DNA of 64,000 nucleotides from Podospora bellae-mahoneyi (lineage: Eukaryota > Ascomycota > Sordariomycetes > Sordariales > Podosporaceae), in contig NC_085886.1 in assembly GCF_035222275.1 (NCBI RefSeq), positions 2,356,001 to 2,420,000 on the forward strand, written 5' to 3'. The notes beneath the pieces are model-generated. The model made no database searches, was not told the origin of the DNA, and saw only the letters and a list, made by a program, of their open reading frames with translations. Of this stretch, positions 32,104-45,002 are shown piece by piece. Both the position numbers and the translations under genes were made by a program. Each line of letters starts with the position of its first letter. The first letter of the stretch is position 1.

Positions 32104-34173
32104 ATGGAATGCCTTCGCGACGACTTTCAGCGCGGCGTCATCCTCGGCGGCCGGTATCAGACCATCTCCCCACTCAACCACGGCTCGTTCGGCCAGGTTT
32201 TGCTCGCCAAGGATCTTCGAACAAGTGAGACTGTGGCCATCAAGTGCATCACAAAGCAGTCTGCTGCCAATGACGCCGGCATCGAGTTCGCCATCGACGA
32301 GAAGTCGGAGGAAATCGCTGTGCACAAGCACTTGGGATCTCATCCGAACATTGTCAACCATCTTGACGACTTCGAAACCGAGCATCACAAGTACCTGGTC
32401 CTCGAGTTCTGCGAGCGCGGTGACCTGTACGAGGCCATCCGCATCGATCATGGCCCCCTCGAGACGGAACACGTGAGACGCTTCATGTTGCAGCTCGTCG
32501 ACGCCGTGGAATACTGCCATGCCAAGGGTGTCTTCCACCGTGACATCAAGCCCGAGAACATCTTCTTGACCCAAGACGGCTCCATGAAGCTTGGTGACTT
32601 TGGACTTGCTACCAGGGATGAGTGGACCACCGAGGTCATGGTCGGAAGCGACCGCTACATGTCCCCAGAACAGTATGAGAATGATGGTGACGGATACTCG
32701 CCTGCTCAAGCCGACATCTGGGCCATTGGTATCTGCCTGCTGAACATCCTGTTCTCTCGGAACCCCTTCGCCACGCCGACCCCCGCCGATCCCCTGTTCT
32801 TGGACTTCACCAGAGACAAGCAGTCGTTGTTTGACGTGTTCCCCATGATGTCAGCAGACACCTTCGAGGTTATCGACCACTGCATGAACTTGGACCCCGC
32901 CAAGCGCTCTCTTGCCGCCACCCGTCAAGCGCTCCTCCGTGTCAAGAGCTTTACCACCCAGGATGAGGATCTCGTGGATGCCTTCTGCTCCGCCGACCGC
33001 CGTGTTGTCGCCAGCGCCAACCGTGAGCCCCTTCGCACACCGTCCGTGCAGAGCCCCATGGTGGACACTGGTGCCTTCCCTTGGGCCAAGGCCCTCCAGG
33101 CCACCCCTCCCAAGCCCATCCGCCAACTCAGCATCATCCACGACTACGACGAGGGTTACGACGAGGACTTGTTCTCGAGGTCCGGCGGCACCGACTGGTT
33201 CTCCAAGCCAACGCAAACACCCATGTCATCCTTTGTGGACTCGAGCTTGGGAGCTTCCATCCAGTCCTCCAACCTCTACAACTTCCAGCCCAGACTTCCA
33301 GCAAAGGCTTTGGCCAAGGTGTCACCCATGGCTGGGTCTCTTCCCATCAACATGTCCAAGAACCGCAACCAATCTGCCATGTCATGGGCCTTCAGCCGCG
33401 AGAACAACCAGGTCTCTAAGAGCTGGAGTGATCTTTGGGACGACGAGGAGGAGGAGCAGCAGCAGGAGCAGGCTAGGCAACTGCAGGCTCTGAAGGAGAT
33501 GAACTCGAGGACTTGGAGCCACGAGAGTCAGACCGAGACTCCCGTTGCTGACAACGACGACACCCCTCGTCTTGGCCTGTCACCCATCACCAAGACGGCC
33601 AGCGTTGTAAACCTCAACGACAAGGAGAACGAGATCCCGTCCATTGACGCCGCCCTGGGCTCCGCCATCGACGATGACGACTTTGATTCGGATGGTCTCT
33701 TCCTCTACGAAGCTCCGCCTGTCAAGGAGGAACCTCAACGCCCCAGTCGCGCTTCTCCCAAACGCAGCGGTGTGGACAAGTGGTCGGTTCTAGGAGAGCG
33801 CCGACGGGCTTGCAACGGCACTACACCTTCCAAGGACCCAGAGGTCACCCTCCGGACAGGGCATCATATGGGGGCTGGCTTCCCTAGCAACACACCATCG
33901 AAGGCGCATGGCGTTCATGATTCCTTCAGCGGCGTTGATCACCACACTCCCGTTTCCACATTCAACCTCTCTACTCACAACAAGAACAACAACAATCATC
34001 ATCATTACACCCCACACCGCAGGGGTAGCAACCATGGGAAGGAGCGCATCAAGGAGTGCCCATGGAGCAAGGGACGCGATCGAGACTGGAATTTTGATTG
34101 GCGCAAGGATAAGCGCAACGCCTTTGGCGATCTCGAGTGGGTTGGTGGCTGGCCAGCAGCGGCTCGCTCATAA
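32104..34173 (+). CDS. Ksp1/Ran1-like serine/threonine protein kinase
   Basis: Single exon, 689 aa. The kinase domain covers about residues 17-290: glycine loop NHGSFGQV (26-32), Lys47 in VAIKCI, catalytic loop HRDIKPEN near 146, DFG near 164, and an activation segment ending GSDRYMSPEQY. The stretch ADIWAIGICLLNILFSRNPF followed by LFDVFPMMSADTFEVI and LDPAKRS matches yeast Ksp1, a kinase downstream of TORC1/PKA that restrains autophagy and promotes filamentous growth; Ran1/Pat1 of fission yeast is a relative. The C-terminal 390 residues are disordered, with acidic, Gln-rich and His/Asn-rich parts and a short tryptophan-containing end (WNFDWRKDKRNAFGDLEWVGGW) typical of fungal members. The start has a good context (AAAAATGG). 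Confidence 0.88.
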   Translation: MECLRDDFQRGVILGGRYQTISPLNHGSFGQVLLAKDLRTSETVAIKCITKQSAANDAGIEFAIDEKSEEIAVHKHLGSHPNIVNHLDDFETEHHKYLVLEFCERGDLYEAIRIDHGPLETEHVRRFMLQLVDAVEYCHAKGVFHRDIKPENIFLTQDGSMKLGDFGLATRDEWTTEVMVGSDRYMSPEQYENDGDGYSPAQADIWAIGICLLNILFSRNPFATPTPADPLFLDFTRDKQSLFDVFPMMSADTFEVIDHCMNLDPAKRSLAATRQALLRVKSFTTQDEDLVDAFCSADRRVVASANREPLRTPSVQSPMVDTGAFPWAKALQATPPKPIRQLSIIHDYDEGYDEDLFSRSGGTDWFSKPTQTPMSSFVDSSLGASIQSSNLYNFQPRLPAKALAKVSPMAGSLPINMSKNRNQSAMSWAFSRENNQVSKSWSDLWDDEEEEQQQEQARQLQALKEMNSRTWSHESQTETPVADNDDTPRLGLSPITKTASVVNLNDKENEIPSIDAALGSAIDDDDFDSDGLFLYEAPPVKEEPQRPSRASPKRSGVDKWSVLGERRRACNGTTPSKDPEVTLRTGHHMGAGFPSNTPSKAHGVHDSFSGVDHHTPVSTFNLSTHNKNNNNHHHYTPHRRGSNHGKERIKECPWSKGRDRDWNFDWRKDKRNAFGDLEWVGGWPAAARS

Positions 34174-35538
34174 AGAGCTGGGTTGATCTGGGTGCCGGTC
34201 ACCAATCGTGGTTGGGCCATTTTACCATCCTACCCTCACTCTCCAATACCCTTCCATCGATCGGACATCGATGTTTACTATTATCTTCTTTCGGTGTATG
34301 GAAAGACTTTTTTGCTGACTCTTGCTGGTGTTTGTTTTCTCCTTCTTTTTGTTTTCTTTGTTTATTAATTTTTCCGGTTTCTGGTGTTTTCGCCTGTCAT
34401 GGCTGAAGGAGTTTTTGGGTTTCAACATCATCATCAAACAACCTACAATCACAGGTTGAACCACATCTACATAGGGGCTTTTTTTTCGGGCGACAAGCAT
34501 AGCATGGGGTTTTTTTTTTCTCTTTTAGAATTCGAAATGAGACAAATGGCAAACTGGAGGGCGTCTGTTAGGAGGTTTTTCTTTTTTCAAAGGGTGTGGC
34601 AATCACACAGAAACTGGACAATTGGGTTGGATCACTTTATTACTCTACTCTTTATTGACATTCATCATGGGAGGGGACGGCGAACAGCAACACCAGCAAG
34701 CAAGTTTGTTTTTTCTCAAAAGCAAAGGAGGAGTCAGCAAATCATTTTCTTTCGAAAAAAGTCTTTTTTTTTCATTCATCGAGAGTTGGGAGGGGAAAAT
34801 GCGAAATTGGAGAGGCATGGCTATCCAGGAAGGGTACACTTTTTTGGATGGATAAAATCGTTGGCATTCAACTCGCTTTCTGAGTATGAAAGATATATTT
34901 GGTCTTGAGGGATTGATTATTAGTCTAGAAATACCAGAAGTTACCCACTCGAACACACTTTGACTCTTTTGCATTGTGACTTGACTTGATGCCTTGATGA
35001 CTGATTACTTGATTGAGTTGATTCATTTCTCGTGAGTCTTGTGTGTATGACACGATAGGTAAATGGGGGCCTGATGTGTTGATTTTGGTGGTCTGAGACT
35101 TGGTCTCTCAGCCCACGGGCCTGTCAAGGTCGTCTGCGCTGATTATCTCCGTTCTTTGTGAGACCTGTCACTTTGCTGTTGACGGGACGGTTAGTAGGAG
35201 GAAGTGGTGGGTGGGACAGGGCTCTGTGTGTGTGCGTGTGTGTGTGTGATGACGGGGTATAAGACAGGGAGCTGATGGGATGAATACAAGACTAAGACAG
35301 GCAGATGTCGTGGAACGAAGATCGAGTAAGGCGTTGGGTGACGGTTATCCATACCCGCCTGCCTATACCTTTTTTTTTTTTTTTTGGTAAGACCGAAGAC
35401 GCTTCATGTTGGTATTATAACCCTGCTTTTTAAACGCTTGGGTTAATAGGCGGCTTCTTGGACGCTTTGTAGTTTGATGACTGCTCTCCACGCCAATTTC
35501 TCGACATAATGCATGCCTGCCCACCCACCCACACACAA

Positions 35539-35599
<61 letters not shown>

Positions 35600-36506
35600 C
35601 TCGGGGCGGAACAAACTTTAAGCTGATTTTAGACGGCGAGAGCTGACATATGTGTGAGAGTGAGTGTGTATGTGGTGTGTCTGAGGGGACATTTCAGTCA
35701 TGAGAGAGATTTGTCCCCGAGGAAAGTATTCAAACCGGTGAGAGAGGTATCACAGGCAAGGCAGTCAGGTACCACACCCGTCCGCGAGTGGGAAAAAGCA
35801 TGTGAGACAACTCGTGTGTTTAACACAATGACTGTTGTACCAGGTAACGCATACCACCGTTATCCCGTTCTTGCAAAAAGTCACATGGCGTGACTGGCCG
35901 TGGTGAGCGAATCTTGGTGGGATAAATAGTCAGTGATACGCTTGACATGATTGTAACACCAATGCCATATTGAAGATATCAGTGGAGACACAAAGTTATA
36001 GTGTCCAAATGATGCCTTCATGACTCCAAAACAGAAATATAGTCCACGGCTTGTCAAAGCATTGTAGCCTCCCCGAGAGAATATAGCACATTACATCTAC
36101 GATCAACAGCTTTGAGGATTCAATTACTGCCAATATATGCTCATCGCCATGTTCCTCCTTCCTCCGTGTATGCATACATGTATATGCTCACAGCAAACCG
36201 CAAGAAAAAAAATAACAAAAACGCTATGTGACGAATCAGAAACCAACAGTACACAATGATGATATAAAATAGGCGTCAGTAAACAACAAGACAAGAAAAA
36301 GACGACCGCAGCTCATCCCATCATGCACCATATATGTCGTGGCGCGCGTGTGTTGCATGTCCCAACGATTCATTAAATCGTGCCTCAGCCAGCATCATCA
36401 ACTTCATTGTTCATCTTTTTCGCAACATCTCCATCCATTCCTCAACCTGGGTATAAATCCATGCACCAACCTTCAACCATCAAACACCAATATACATCAT
36501 GACCCA
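34174..36506. other. Intergenic region rich in simple repeats
   Basis: Holds the 3' flanks of two convergent genes. It has T-rich runs (34480-34790), a TG tract near 35223-35249, a poly-T at about 35370-35385 and a long TC tract. No gene is supported. Confidence 0.5.
35539..35601. repeat. (TC)n microsatellite
   Basis: About 30 TC units with a few interruptions, between genes. Confidence 0.95.
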
Positions 36507-38998
36507 TCACTGAAAGTAGGTGGGGTCAGCAGCAACCTTCTCGGCACCAATCCAGCTCTTGGGCAAAAAGGCCCAGATAGTTCCGATGACACTTAGAATC
36601 GTCGACAGAATCATCATGCTCATGACTGCGATTCTCTCCTTGCTCTGAATCTCACTCGCGAAGAGCTTCAGGTAAAATGCCAATGGCAAGCTGGAGAATG
36701 GTCAGTGTGATACCAGAAAGCCGTAGGTGATAGTGAAACTTACGTCACGCAAATGGTGAAGCACAAAGCGCTCCCCATGAAAGCCATGATGCTATCAAAG
36801 GCCGGGAAGAGAATCGCAATGACTAAGAACACAATGATGACCACGACACGGACGACCACCTTCATCACCCCACGGAAATACATCGACCTCCCAATGAAAC
36901 CAGCATTGTCGGCAACGGTCTGAGTGTTCAGGCCGAAAAGGACCTCGATCGTCGACACGATAGGGCGAGCATTCAGGGGGATCTTGGTGAGAGGGATGAT
37001 GGCCACGAAGAAGGTCATGAACACGGTGAGCACTCGCGGGTAGCTGGCTTCCATCAAGAGATTGGAAGTGATCTCGTCGCGGACGTCGTCGCCAAACATC
37101 AGGAGACCGGCAACGGCAGTGACGGCGTCAAGAATGTACTAAGCTAATGTTAGCAACCACTGGTTATGGAAGGGCATTCACACGACACTTACGGTGAATG
37201 AGAAGGAATACTTGAGCGCCTTGGCGTACTTGTAGGGATGTCTCATGTCACGATAGATCTCGTCTTGTCAGTTTTTTCTTCCCACGAAAAACCTGTCGAT
37301 ATGTCGATCGCTTACATTTGGAAACACACTGTGCCCGCCCCTATGGTCAGTTAGCAATGTGTGGTTCTGAGCGGGAGTCGATGTTGGCTCACCAAGGAGA
37401 CATGAGCAGCCCGAACGACAGCGGCAAAGTCAACCAGTTCTCAGGGAGAAGGTAGGTCTTTGCCGGCTCAATGAGGGAACCAGGTGTAGTTGGCTTCAAG
37501 AACCCGTCGAGCAGCAAGATGAGCACAACTAAACGACCATGTCAGCATCTAATGCCCACGCGAACCAACATTTCACAAGACTTACTGCTGAGGCAGGAAA
37601 AGATACCAAGAATACTCGTAAAACTCAGCAGCCGCAGTGGCATAAAGTTCAGAGGTATCAGTATCGCGGCGCAAAAGACTTTCCACCCATTTACAGACAA
37701 GAACCCGGGGAACAGCAGATCAAGAGAGTCAGCAAACAACACAATCAGCGCAACACATGCAGCGAGAAGCTCGAGCGTAAAAAGCACACTGGTCGCTATT
37801 CGCGCATTGCGTCCGAAAGAGATGAAGGCCAGGTCGGAAAAGGTGATCAGACTGGGGTCCAGATCCATACACTTTGCGAGGAGTTTGGCCGTATAAGCCG
37901 TTACTGCAGCGCATAGGAACAAGGCCACCATGCCAATGATCCAACCGGCATACTTGATACCCATGGGCAAGCTCAGGAGACCAACGCCGATCAAGACGCT
38001 TCAGAACGTCAGTACACCCACCAGACTGAACACGGAAAGCAGGCAGTGGCACTTACTTGGTCGAATTGAACACAGTCTGGGGCAGCGTAGACTGACCCTC
38101 GACAGCCAGAACAATCTTGCCATCCTGCTCCACCTCCTTGACCAAAATAGGGGCAATTTCGTCATCTGGAACATTGGCACCGCTCTCCTGCTGCTGCTGC
38201 CAGAGCGCAGCCGCCTCGGCCATGGACGCCCTGCTGACACTGGACCGTATTGTGCCATAGTCGATGTTAGATCCATAGCTTCCCACAATCGAGGGCGTCG
38301 CTAGATGAGGAGGAATGGCAAAGATCGAAGTGCCCGACATCGACTGATGACTGCCAGTCCGGAACAATGGTCCTCCTAGTTCCTGCTCGAGGGCCTTCGC
38401 CTCCCGTTCACGGTAGTCAGCGGCAGCGACCTGGCGGCCTGGAGAGAAGCTCGCGCCTGGCTCAGGGCTTTCCCTTTCCTCCCTGATGGGCTGGTCGGCG
38501 AGACTTTGTTGGTTGGCAGCGGCCTGGAAGTGCTCATGGAGCAGGGAGGTCCTCTCGGCGGAACCTTGTTCGGCCGTGTCGATGGGACTTCGGCCATACT
38601 GAATCGGCTGGTGGGCTTGGTCTGGCGCAAAGACGAACGAGGGTCGTTGGGGGATAACTTCACTGAAACCAGCCGCACGCTGCCAACTGCGGGTGAAGGA
38701 ACGGATACTGTTGACACCGCCGATGTCTGTCAGGGCAGTCAGGCGGTTGGTGATGGAGGATCTGTGATTGCCAAGTCAATATTTCAACCGTAGGTAGCTC
38801 GCGTGATCGTGCAACGCACCTCCTCCGTCTCAGGTGTGGCCACTCGCCATCGTCCTGGTTGGAGTCCACACTCCTTCCTAGGAGAGACTCGTTTTCAAAC
38901 TGTACACTCCTGTTCCCTATCGAAGAAACACTGCCGGTTCGTGACATTCCGCCGCGCTCATACTGGTCCCAGGTGGTGGGGTTATTTCTCGAGGCCAT
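36507..38998 (-). CDS. AVT1: Vacuolar amino acid transporter, Avt1-like (AAAP family)
   Basis: Eight exons: 38998-38820, 38761-38057, 37998-37586, 37528-37393, 37340-37316, 37258-37193, 37138-36744 and 36690-36507, giving 700 aa. All introns are GT-AG. The first ~295 residues are a hydrophilic cytosolic tail, as in yeast Avt1, which imports neutral amino acids into the vacuole by proton exchange. The transporter core starts NVLIGVGLLSLPMGIKYAGW, the AAAP hallmark, and continues through about eleven hydrophobic segments, including WGGHSVFPNIYRDMRHPYKY, a conserved loop split over exons 4-6, and LTKIPLNARPIVSTIE. Exon 5 is only 25 nt. The tail contains YGTIRSSVSRASM, common in fungal Avt1. Substrate is inferred from the family. 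Confidence 0.9.
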
Positions 38999-40571
38999 CT
39001 GGTCTTGCGGGAGGCGCTCGAGGCTCCAGACTCAGGTATGCCTTGGTCTTTGGACAGCCTTCAGTTGGGACGTCACAACAAAGGAAAGGAAAAAGAGATT
39101 TCAGAGACACACAGAGAGAAACAGACAAGTCAAGCAAGTGAAAAACTCGTGGGCTGGTGGTGTGTGTGTGTTTTCGCAAGCCGTCGCGGGGGATGTCACC
39201 AACGCGCCCGCAAAGCAGGGTCTGGCCCGGGGACGATTCAGTTTACAGGTGGGCTCGGTGGAGATGGTGGGGTGTGGTGATGGATGCTAGGGCGTAGCGA
39301 CGAGACCGTGGACGATCGGGCAACGTTGGAGGTTCAACGATCACAAACGGCTTTGGCAGGACTGGGAGGAGAGAATAAACGGGTTGTGCGACCTGCTGCT
39401 GGGAGGAATTCGAGAGTGTTCCAGGGCGGCTATGGCACATGGGCTGGAGACGACATCATCGACAAGCTTGCTTGCATGGCAAAAGGCAACTCCCAGTTCT
39501 GCAAGTGCTGTGTTAGTGCTGTTCCCACTGTGGAGCATCCGGTCCTTCAAGGCGGCAGATCACCCAGCTCTCAGCGAGACTCCAACCTGGGATCCCATGG
39601 CGGTCAATCTCTTTCCAACCTCTTCCCCGCCCACCCTCTCTCTCTTGTGCTGGTGTCTCTCAAGCACCAAGCTATGACGCGAAGTTTGACAAAGCTCGGC
39701 TTATCATCTTATCGAGCGAGGTCGGCCAAGAGGACGGTTACCACTTTGCTTGTGCTGTCATTGGCCAATGACCCCGAGTGATAGCGGCTGCGGCACATGC
39801 TCCTGCCGAACAAGGACGACATACATAATACAGGAGATATTCCACCGCCTTCGAGATGTCTCCTCCTGAGAATAACTGCCCTGCCTGGCCCGGGCTCTCG
39901 GGACATTTGAAACTCTACAATCTTTTGATTTTCACCTCTTTGTACTCGTTATTACCGTTCCAAACACAGCTGGCTATGCTGCCATTCATCCCGCTGCTGG
40001 ACAACGCTAGTCTGTTCACCTGGCCCAGCATGCCCCCCCACAATATGCATGCAACCTTAGCCATGTTCACCGGCTCCGGCCAGTCACACGTTATCAGCTC
40101 CCTCAGCCGTCCGTTTATTAGGATAACATGCAAGCCTCCAACGTTGGGAAACCACCAGGTGATGGTTGGAGATCGGTTGCAGTTTGTAACCAGATCTTCA
40201 ACCAAGTCTTGCACGATTTTACCCCGCACCTTCACGAGGGACACAGGCCTCGGCGAGTGCCAAGTGGCGAGGTGAACCTTTTGAAGTCAGGTGAAGCCTA
40301 GCATACTGAACCACCAGAAATTTATGAAGAGGAATCAAAGAGAAACCATCTCTTCCGCGATTGCCTGAACTGGGACAGTGTAAATATTGAGAAGATGGGG
40401 GTAATTCTTAAAGTCCGGCGTCTGGTGTTAAACACAAACGCCAGACGCGCGCTAGCGGCAGCCAGGGACAGGGGTCAGAGCGGTAGAAAATGGCAGAATC
40501 AGTGCGATCCAGCATTCGTCCCAAATTTTTGGGCAATGTGAGAGTAGGACCCTGCAGCAAACCAGCATTTT
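38999..40571. other. Divergent promoter region of the Avt1-like and Mrh4-like genes
   Basis: About 1.6 kb between divergent starts. An open frame at 39284-39781 (+) has no recognisable domain and is probably chance. No RNA gene or repeat is seen. Confidence 0.45.
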
Positions 40572-42458
40572 GTGACCGCAGTTTTTTCGACAATGTGGAA
40601 GAGAGCACGGGAATCCGTCTGCCTGATCTGCCGGTCGGCGTCAACACCTACCAGAGCTCTTTTGGAGCCAACCCAGCCATGGCTGGGCCAGAGAACCTTT
40701 GCGACAAGGCGACCGGAGCGGCCGTCCCGCATGGTGCTCTCCGACAGAGTCGCCCGTGGCCCCTCATCACCGCCTGGGAAAGGTGGTGATGTCCCCAAAA
40801 AACCTCGAAACAAACCAGACGGCCCTTGGGCCGGCATGAACCGAACAGTAGCCAACATCGACCGCACTCGATCCCCTGCGAAGTTTGCCTCAACTCGTGG
40901 CCGCGACGATGGGAACGGCAAGGATGACAGGAGGGGCGGCAAGGAGCGAGATTTCAAGGCGTTGAAGATGCAGCGCGCCCTATCTACCGTACCCTATTCT
41001 CTACGACAGGCCGTCAAAGCACGACTTACCGAGATCGAATCGTTTGACCAGTTTGACCTCAGGCAAGACGTGAAGGATGCCGTCACAAACGAGGTTTTGA
41101 AGGGCATGACGGATATCAAGCCAACACCAGTGCAAAAGCTGGCCATCTCAGCCATGTTGGGGAACCCACTGAAAGAGCTCAGAATAAGGAGGAGGTCCAA
41201 GGATGCTTTACAGAGGGAGGAGTTCTTGTTGGCCGCCGAGACCGGTTCTGGCAAAACGCTGGCGTATCTTTTGCCAACAATTCACCACCTTCGGAAACAG
41301 GAGGCCGAGGATGAGAACGTCACCAGGTACAACGAACGTCTCCAAGTCGAAAGAGAACACCGCAACGGTGCGCCGGTATCCGAGTGGATCGAGAAGTTTG
41401 AACCGCATCCTAATACTGCTCGCCCCCGCGCCATCGTACTGGTGCCGACAGCCGAGCTGGTTGAGCAAGTCTACAAGGTTGCGAAGTCCATCTCCCACGT
41501 GGCCAAGTTCAAGGTCCGCCCTCTTTCGGCCAACTACAATCCCGCCAAGATCCAACGCAACTTGTACAGCCATGGCGGGATCGATATGATCATCTCTACT
41601 CCTCACATTCTCGCCAAGATCGCGGAAAGGGACCCCAACATTCTTTCTCGGGTTCACCACCTCGTCATTGACGAGGCTGACTCTCTGTTTGATCGGTCTT
41701 TCTCCCCCGAGACCGGAAAGATTGTGGATCGCTCGCTGCCTTCGCTCAAGCAAATGGTTCTCTGCTCGGCCACCATCCCTCGTCGCCTCGACAACTACTT
41801 GGATGCCCATTTCCCCAACATCCAACGCATTGTCACTCCTAACCTCCATGCTATCCCCCGTCGTGTCCAACTCGGTGTGATTGATGTGTCCAAAGACCCA
41901 TACAGAAACAACAAGCTTCTCGCCTGCGCCGATGCCATCTGGTCCATCGGCAAGGACGCCGCCTCTCACGACGGCCCTGGTGGTCCAGGTGAAATCGACG
42001 TCAAGCGCATCATGGTCTTTGTCAACGAGCGTGACAGCACACAAGAGGTCACGGACTACCTCATCAGCAAGGGTATCGATGCGGTAGCGCTGCACAGAGA
42101 CACGTCTGACCAGCGCCAGGCGGAGGCCCTCGCCACATTCACCAGCAACGAGCCCCTCAAGATTACCAAGGAGGAATCAGAGAAGAGGGCTCAGCTTGTC
42201 AAGAGCAGGAGACATTTGCCCAACACCAAGGTGATTGTCGCCACGGATCTGGCGTCGAGAGGTATCGACACCCTGGCGGTGAGGCATGTGGTACTGTATG
42301 ATGTGCCGCACACCACGATCGATTTCATCCATCGCTTGGGCAGAGCGGGCAGAATGGGGAGGAGAGGAAGGGGTATCGTGCTGGTGGGGAAGAATGACAG
42401 GAGAGATGTAGTGGCGGAGGTGAAGGAGAGCATGTATATGGGACAGGCCCTGATTTAG
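40572..42458 (+). CDS. MRH4: Mitochondrial DEAD-box RNA helicase, Mrh4-like
   Basis: Single exon, 628 aa (or 621 if the ATG at 40593 is used). Yeast Mrh4 acts in assembly of the mitochondrial large ribosomal subunit. The N-terminus is Arg/Ser-rich with few acidic residues ([17 protein letters not shown]), as expected for a mitochondrial presequence. Helicase motifs in order: Q-motif [10 protein letters not shown], motif [10 protein letters not shown] near 222, motif Ia [18 protein letters not shown], motif II DEAD near 366, motif III SAT near 398, motif [11 protein letters not shown], motif [11 protein letters not shown] and motif [15 protein letters not shown]. The insertion between motif I and Ia and the weak motif Ia fit Mrh4 rather than a cytoplasmic eIF4A relative. 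Confidence 0.9.
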   Translation: MTAVFSTMWKRARESVCLICRSASTPTRALLEPTQPWLGQRTFATRRPERPSRMVLSDRVARGPSSPPGKGGDVPKKPRNKPDGPWAGMNRTVANIDRTRSPAKFASTRGRDDGNGKDDRRGGKERDFKALKMQRALSTVPYSLRQAVKARLTEIESFDQFDLRQDVKDAVTNEVLKGMTDIKPTPVQKLAISAMLGNPLKELRIRRRSKDALQREEFLLAAETGSGKTLAYLLPTIHHLRKQEAEDENVTRYNERLQVEREHRNGAPVSEWIEKFEPHPNTARPRAIVLVPTAELVEQVYKVAKSISHVAKFKVRPLSANYNPAKIQRNLYSHGGIDMIISTPHILAKIAERDPNILSRVHHLVIDEADSLFDRSFSPETGKIVDRSLPSLKQMVLCSATIPRRLDNYLDAHFPNIQRIVTPNLHAIPRRVQLGVIDVSKDPYRNNKLLACADAIWSIGKDAASHDGPGGPGEIDVKRIMVFVNERDSTQEVTDYLISKGIDAVALHRDTSDQRQAEALATFTSNEPLKITKEESEKRAQLVKSRRHLPNTKVIVATDLASRGIDTLAVRHVVLYDVPHTTIDFIHRLGRAGRMGRRGRGIVLVGKNDRRDVVAEVKESMYMGQALI

Positions 42459-42709
42459 AAGGGTGTTTGCATGATGGAGACGTCGGAATGTACTTTGAAG
42501 TGTATTATAGAGATACCTGCTGCATTAGATGGCGCTTTATTTTGAGCATATCTTTCGGTCCTCTTTTGAACCAACGGTGCTGTCCAGCCAGCAAAATCCG
42601 AATGGTATCCAACATTTTTTCTTTTTCTTCATCAATCTCGTATACGGTCGTGATCGTAAATCATACCAAGTCGTGATTTTCGTCCATCATGAGCAACCAC
42701 TTCCTCCTC

Positions 42710-44450
42710 CTAAAACTTCCCGACCTCCCACGTCCTAACCTTGCTCAGCGTCCTCTTCCTCATGGCCGTCATTATCTGCTGCTCCATTGCCTCGATCCCC
42801 TTCTCGATGTCTGCGTCTTCGGCTTCGTACTTTTTGTCTCGGCGCTTGTCCCATATCCTCCAGATCAGGACAATCAGCAGCGTCAATGGAACAGTAATGA
42901 CGAAATAAATCCATAAATCCGGGGACACGACCTGGTTCTCTCTTTCTTCGCCACCGCCACCGCTGGAGACGGGCCCGTTGTTGCGGGAGTGATTGTTGTT
43001 GTCGTTGAAGTCAAAGAATGTCATGCTGAACACCGAAGCGAGGTAGGTTGCCGGGAGGAATATCGCGCCAAGCAGGGAGAGGGTCTTCATCGAGGAGGAA
43101 TCGCGTTTGGCGTTGTGGGCGAGGCGGCGCTGTTCCCCGGCCATCTTGAGGGAGAGCTTTGACTCTTTCTGGGCGATGATGTTGTAGAGCTGTTTGCAAC
43201 ATCTCAGTCAGCAAAAAAACCCCCGAAACAACATCACGATAAAACAGGGTGGTAACGAACCGCCGCCCTCTGAATCCCCAACCTCTCCAGCGTAGTATGA
43301 GCGTAGTTCTCGATCCCATTCAGCTTTGCCCGATAAAACTCCAACCTCGCCAGCATGCTCCTGTGCACCTTTCCCGTCTCCCCTCCCACCCTATACCTAC
43401 TCCCCCCTCCATCACTGTCCATCATCCCATCCACAATCGCCCAAAACTCGCCCATCCCCTCCTTCATAACCCTCACAATCTCCAAATACGCCTGCGGCCT
43501 CTTCCACAGCACCTGCGAGTGACACTCGACCAGATCCCGGTTGATCTGGTCCAGATCAACCATGTTATCCTTTATATACTGCGCCTCCTCCTCCAAGACC
43601 TCATTCCTCATGCTAACCGCGTGCTCCAGCTTCCTCAACCACTCCCTCGCATCCCTCTGCTTCTGATCATTCTTTGCGCTCAAGTCATGAGACAGAACAA
43701 TGATCGGGAGCAGGAAAGGATGCAAAACCTGCCCAGCGCACTCCTTCAGATGCTTGATGGCAGTGACCATGTCGCTGCTCGGCGTTCCTTTGGCAAAACC
43801 GGTCGTGATGCCCGTGGAAAAGTCGTGCGACAGCATCAGCTCCCAGCCGCGGGTCAGGCCCTTTTTTCGGACGTCGCTTTTGCGGAAGATGAGCTGCAGG
43901 TTTGGCGGGGTGGAGGAAGAAGAAGGGTCGACGTCGGGGTCGAGGGCGCACCAGAAGAAGGGTCCCACGACCGAGGTCGATTCGATTCCTCGAAAGGGGA
44001 GCTTGAGGGCCCGGACCATGAGGGTGTAGTTTGAGTGTGAGAGGGAGATGTAGGAGGGGGTGAAGGTCTCGGGGTGTTTGGCGTTTTGCTGGAGGATGAG
44101 GCGGATACCGGAGAGGAGGGAGACGCCGGGTTTTAGTTTGGGGGGTGCGAATGCGCCCTGGGTTTATAGGGGTTAGTTAAGATCACGGCGGTGGTGATGG
44201 GGGCGAAGAGAAAAAGTACCCGGCGATGGCAGAAGTTCCCAAATTCATCTGGTAGCTCGTCTAGTCGGAAGCGGTGTTCTTCTACCGTGCTGAGGGATGG
44301 GTCCTGGTTTTCACATATCAGCTTTCAACCGGCCCTTCATGGGAGATTGAGAGGAAAACATACCGAGTAGTTGAAAATCTCCAGATAACTCGTCGCCTCC
44401 TGCGCAACCTTGCAGTCGGCGACATAGCTCTTGAACATGTAATCATCCAT
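42710..44450 (-). CDS. CorA-like membrane protein without a GMN motif
   Basis: Exons 44450-44364, 44303-44220, 44157-43261 and 43189-42710 encode 515 aa. Intron 3 uses the weaker donor GTTCGT. The layout is that of CorA metal-ion transporter-like proteins: a long soluble, helix-rich N-terminal part (ending NIIAQKESKLSLKMAGEQRRLA), then two membrane segments near 392-415 and 443-463 and a charged cytosolic tail. In true CorA channels the first membrane helix ends Gly-Met-Asn; here the position reads ASVFSMTFFDF, as in many fungal CorA-like proteins. Magnesium transport is therefore not assured. The loop between the helices is Asn/Gly/Glu-rich. Confidence 0.78.
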
Positions 44451-44955
44451 ATTTCGTCTTGCTTTTTTTCCCTTTTCCTTTTCCTCACTTGCCGTCCTCT
44501 GTCCTTGTTTGTCCTCTATCGCTGTGTGTAGTAATGTTGACCGCTCTTCGTCATATCCACTTCTTTTTTTCCCCCCTCAACCAAAAAAACAACGTCAAAC
44601 TCCAAAAGAAAGTCGTGTCAGTCGTTCAAAAAGTTATTACAAGTAAAAGTTCAGATAATCATTTTGATTAAAAAAATTAAACAAAAAGGTTGGGATAAGC
44701 ACTTCTCCACCCCCCAGCAGCCACTCGACCCCATGTAATACCGACGGTGGCAGGCAAGCCAGGCCGCCAATATGCACCTCGAAGCACCTCACATAACCAA
44801 GCTCAAGCTGCATCCAAGACAGACCGAACACTCTATCTGGGCAGCCAATCGGTAAACTGCCCAATCACCCCCTCTCACCTTTTTACCTCAATATTTTGTA
44901 CTCCTCCCGATTCAGTGATGAGTGATGAGCTGTCCAACAACCCCCCCTTGCTCCT

Positions 44956-45002
44956 CCCATCCCCATCCCATCCCATCCCATCCCCATCCCCATCCCCATC
45001 CC
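44956..45002. repeat. CCCATC-type short tandem repeat
   Basis: Repeated CCCAT/CCCATC units, eight or so, in an intergenic region. Confidence 0.9.

Noticed and set aside
34384-34908. 174-codon open frame (+) after the Ksp1-like kinase
   Set aside because: Phe- and Lys-rich translation of T- and A-runs in a 3' flank.
39284-39781. 165-codon open frame (+) between Avt1 and Mrh4
   Set aside because: No domain, and it lies in a divergent promoter region.
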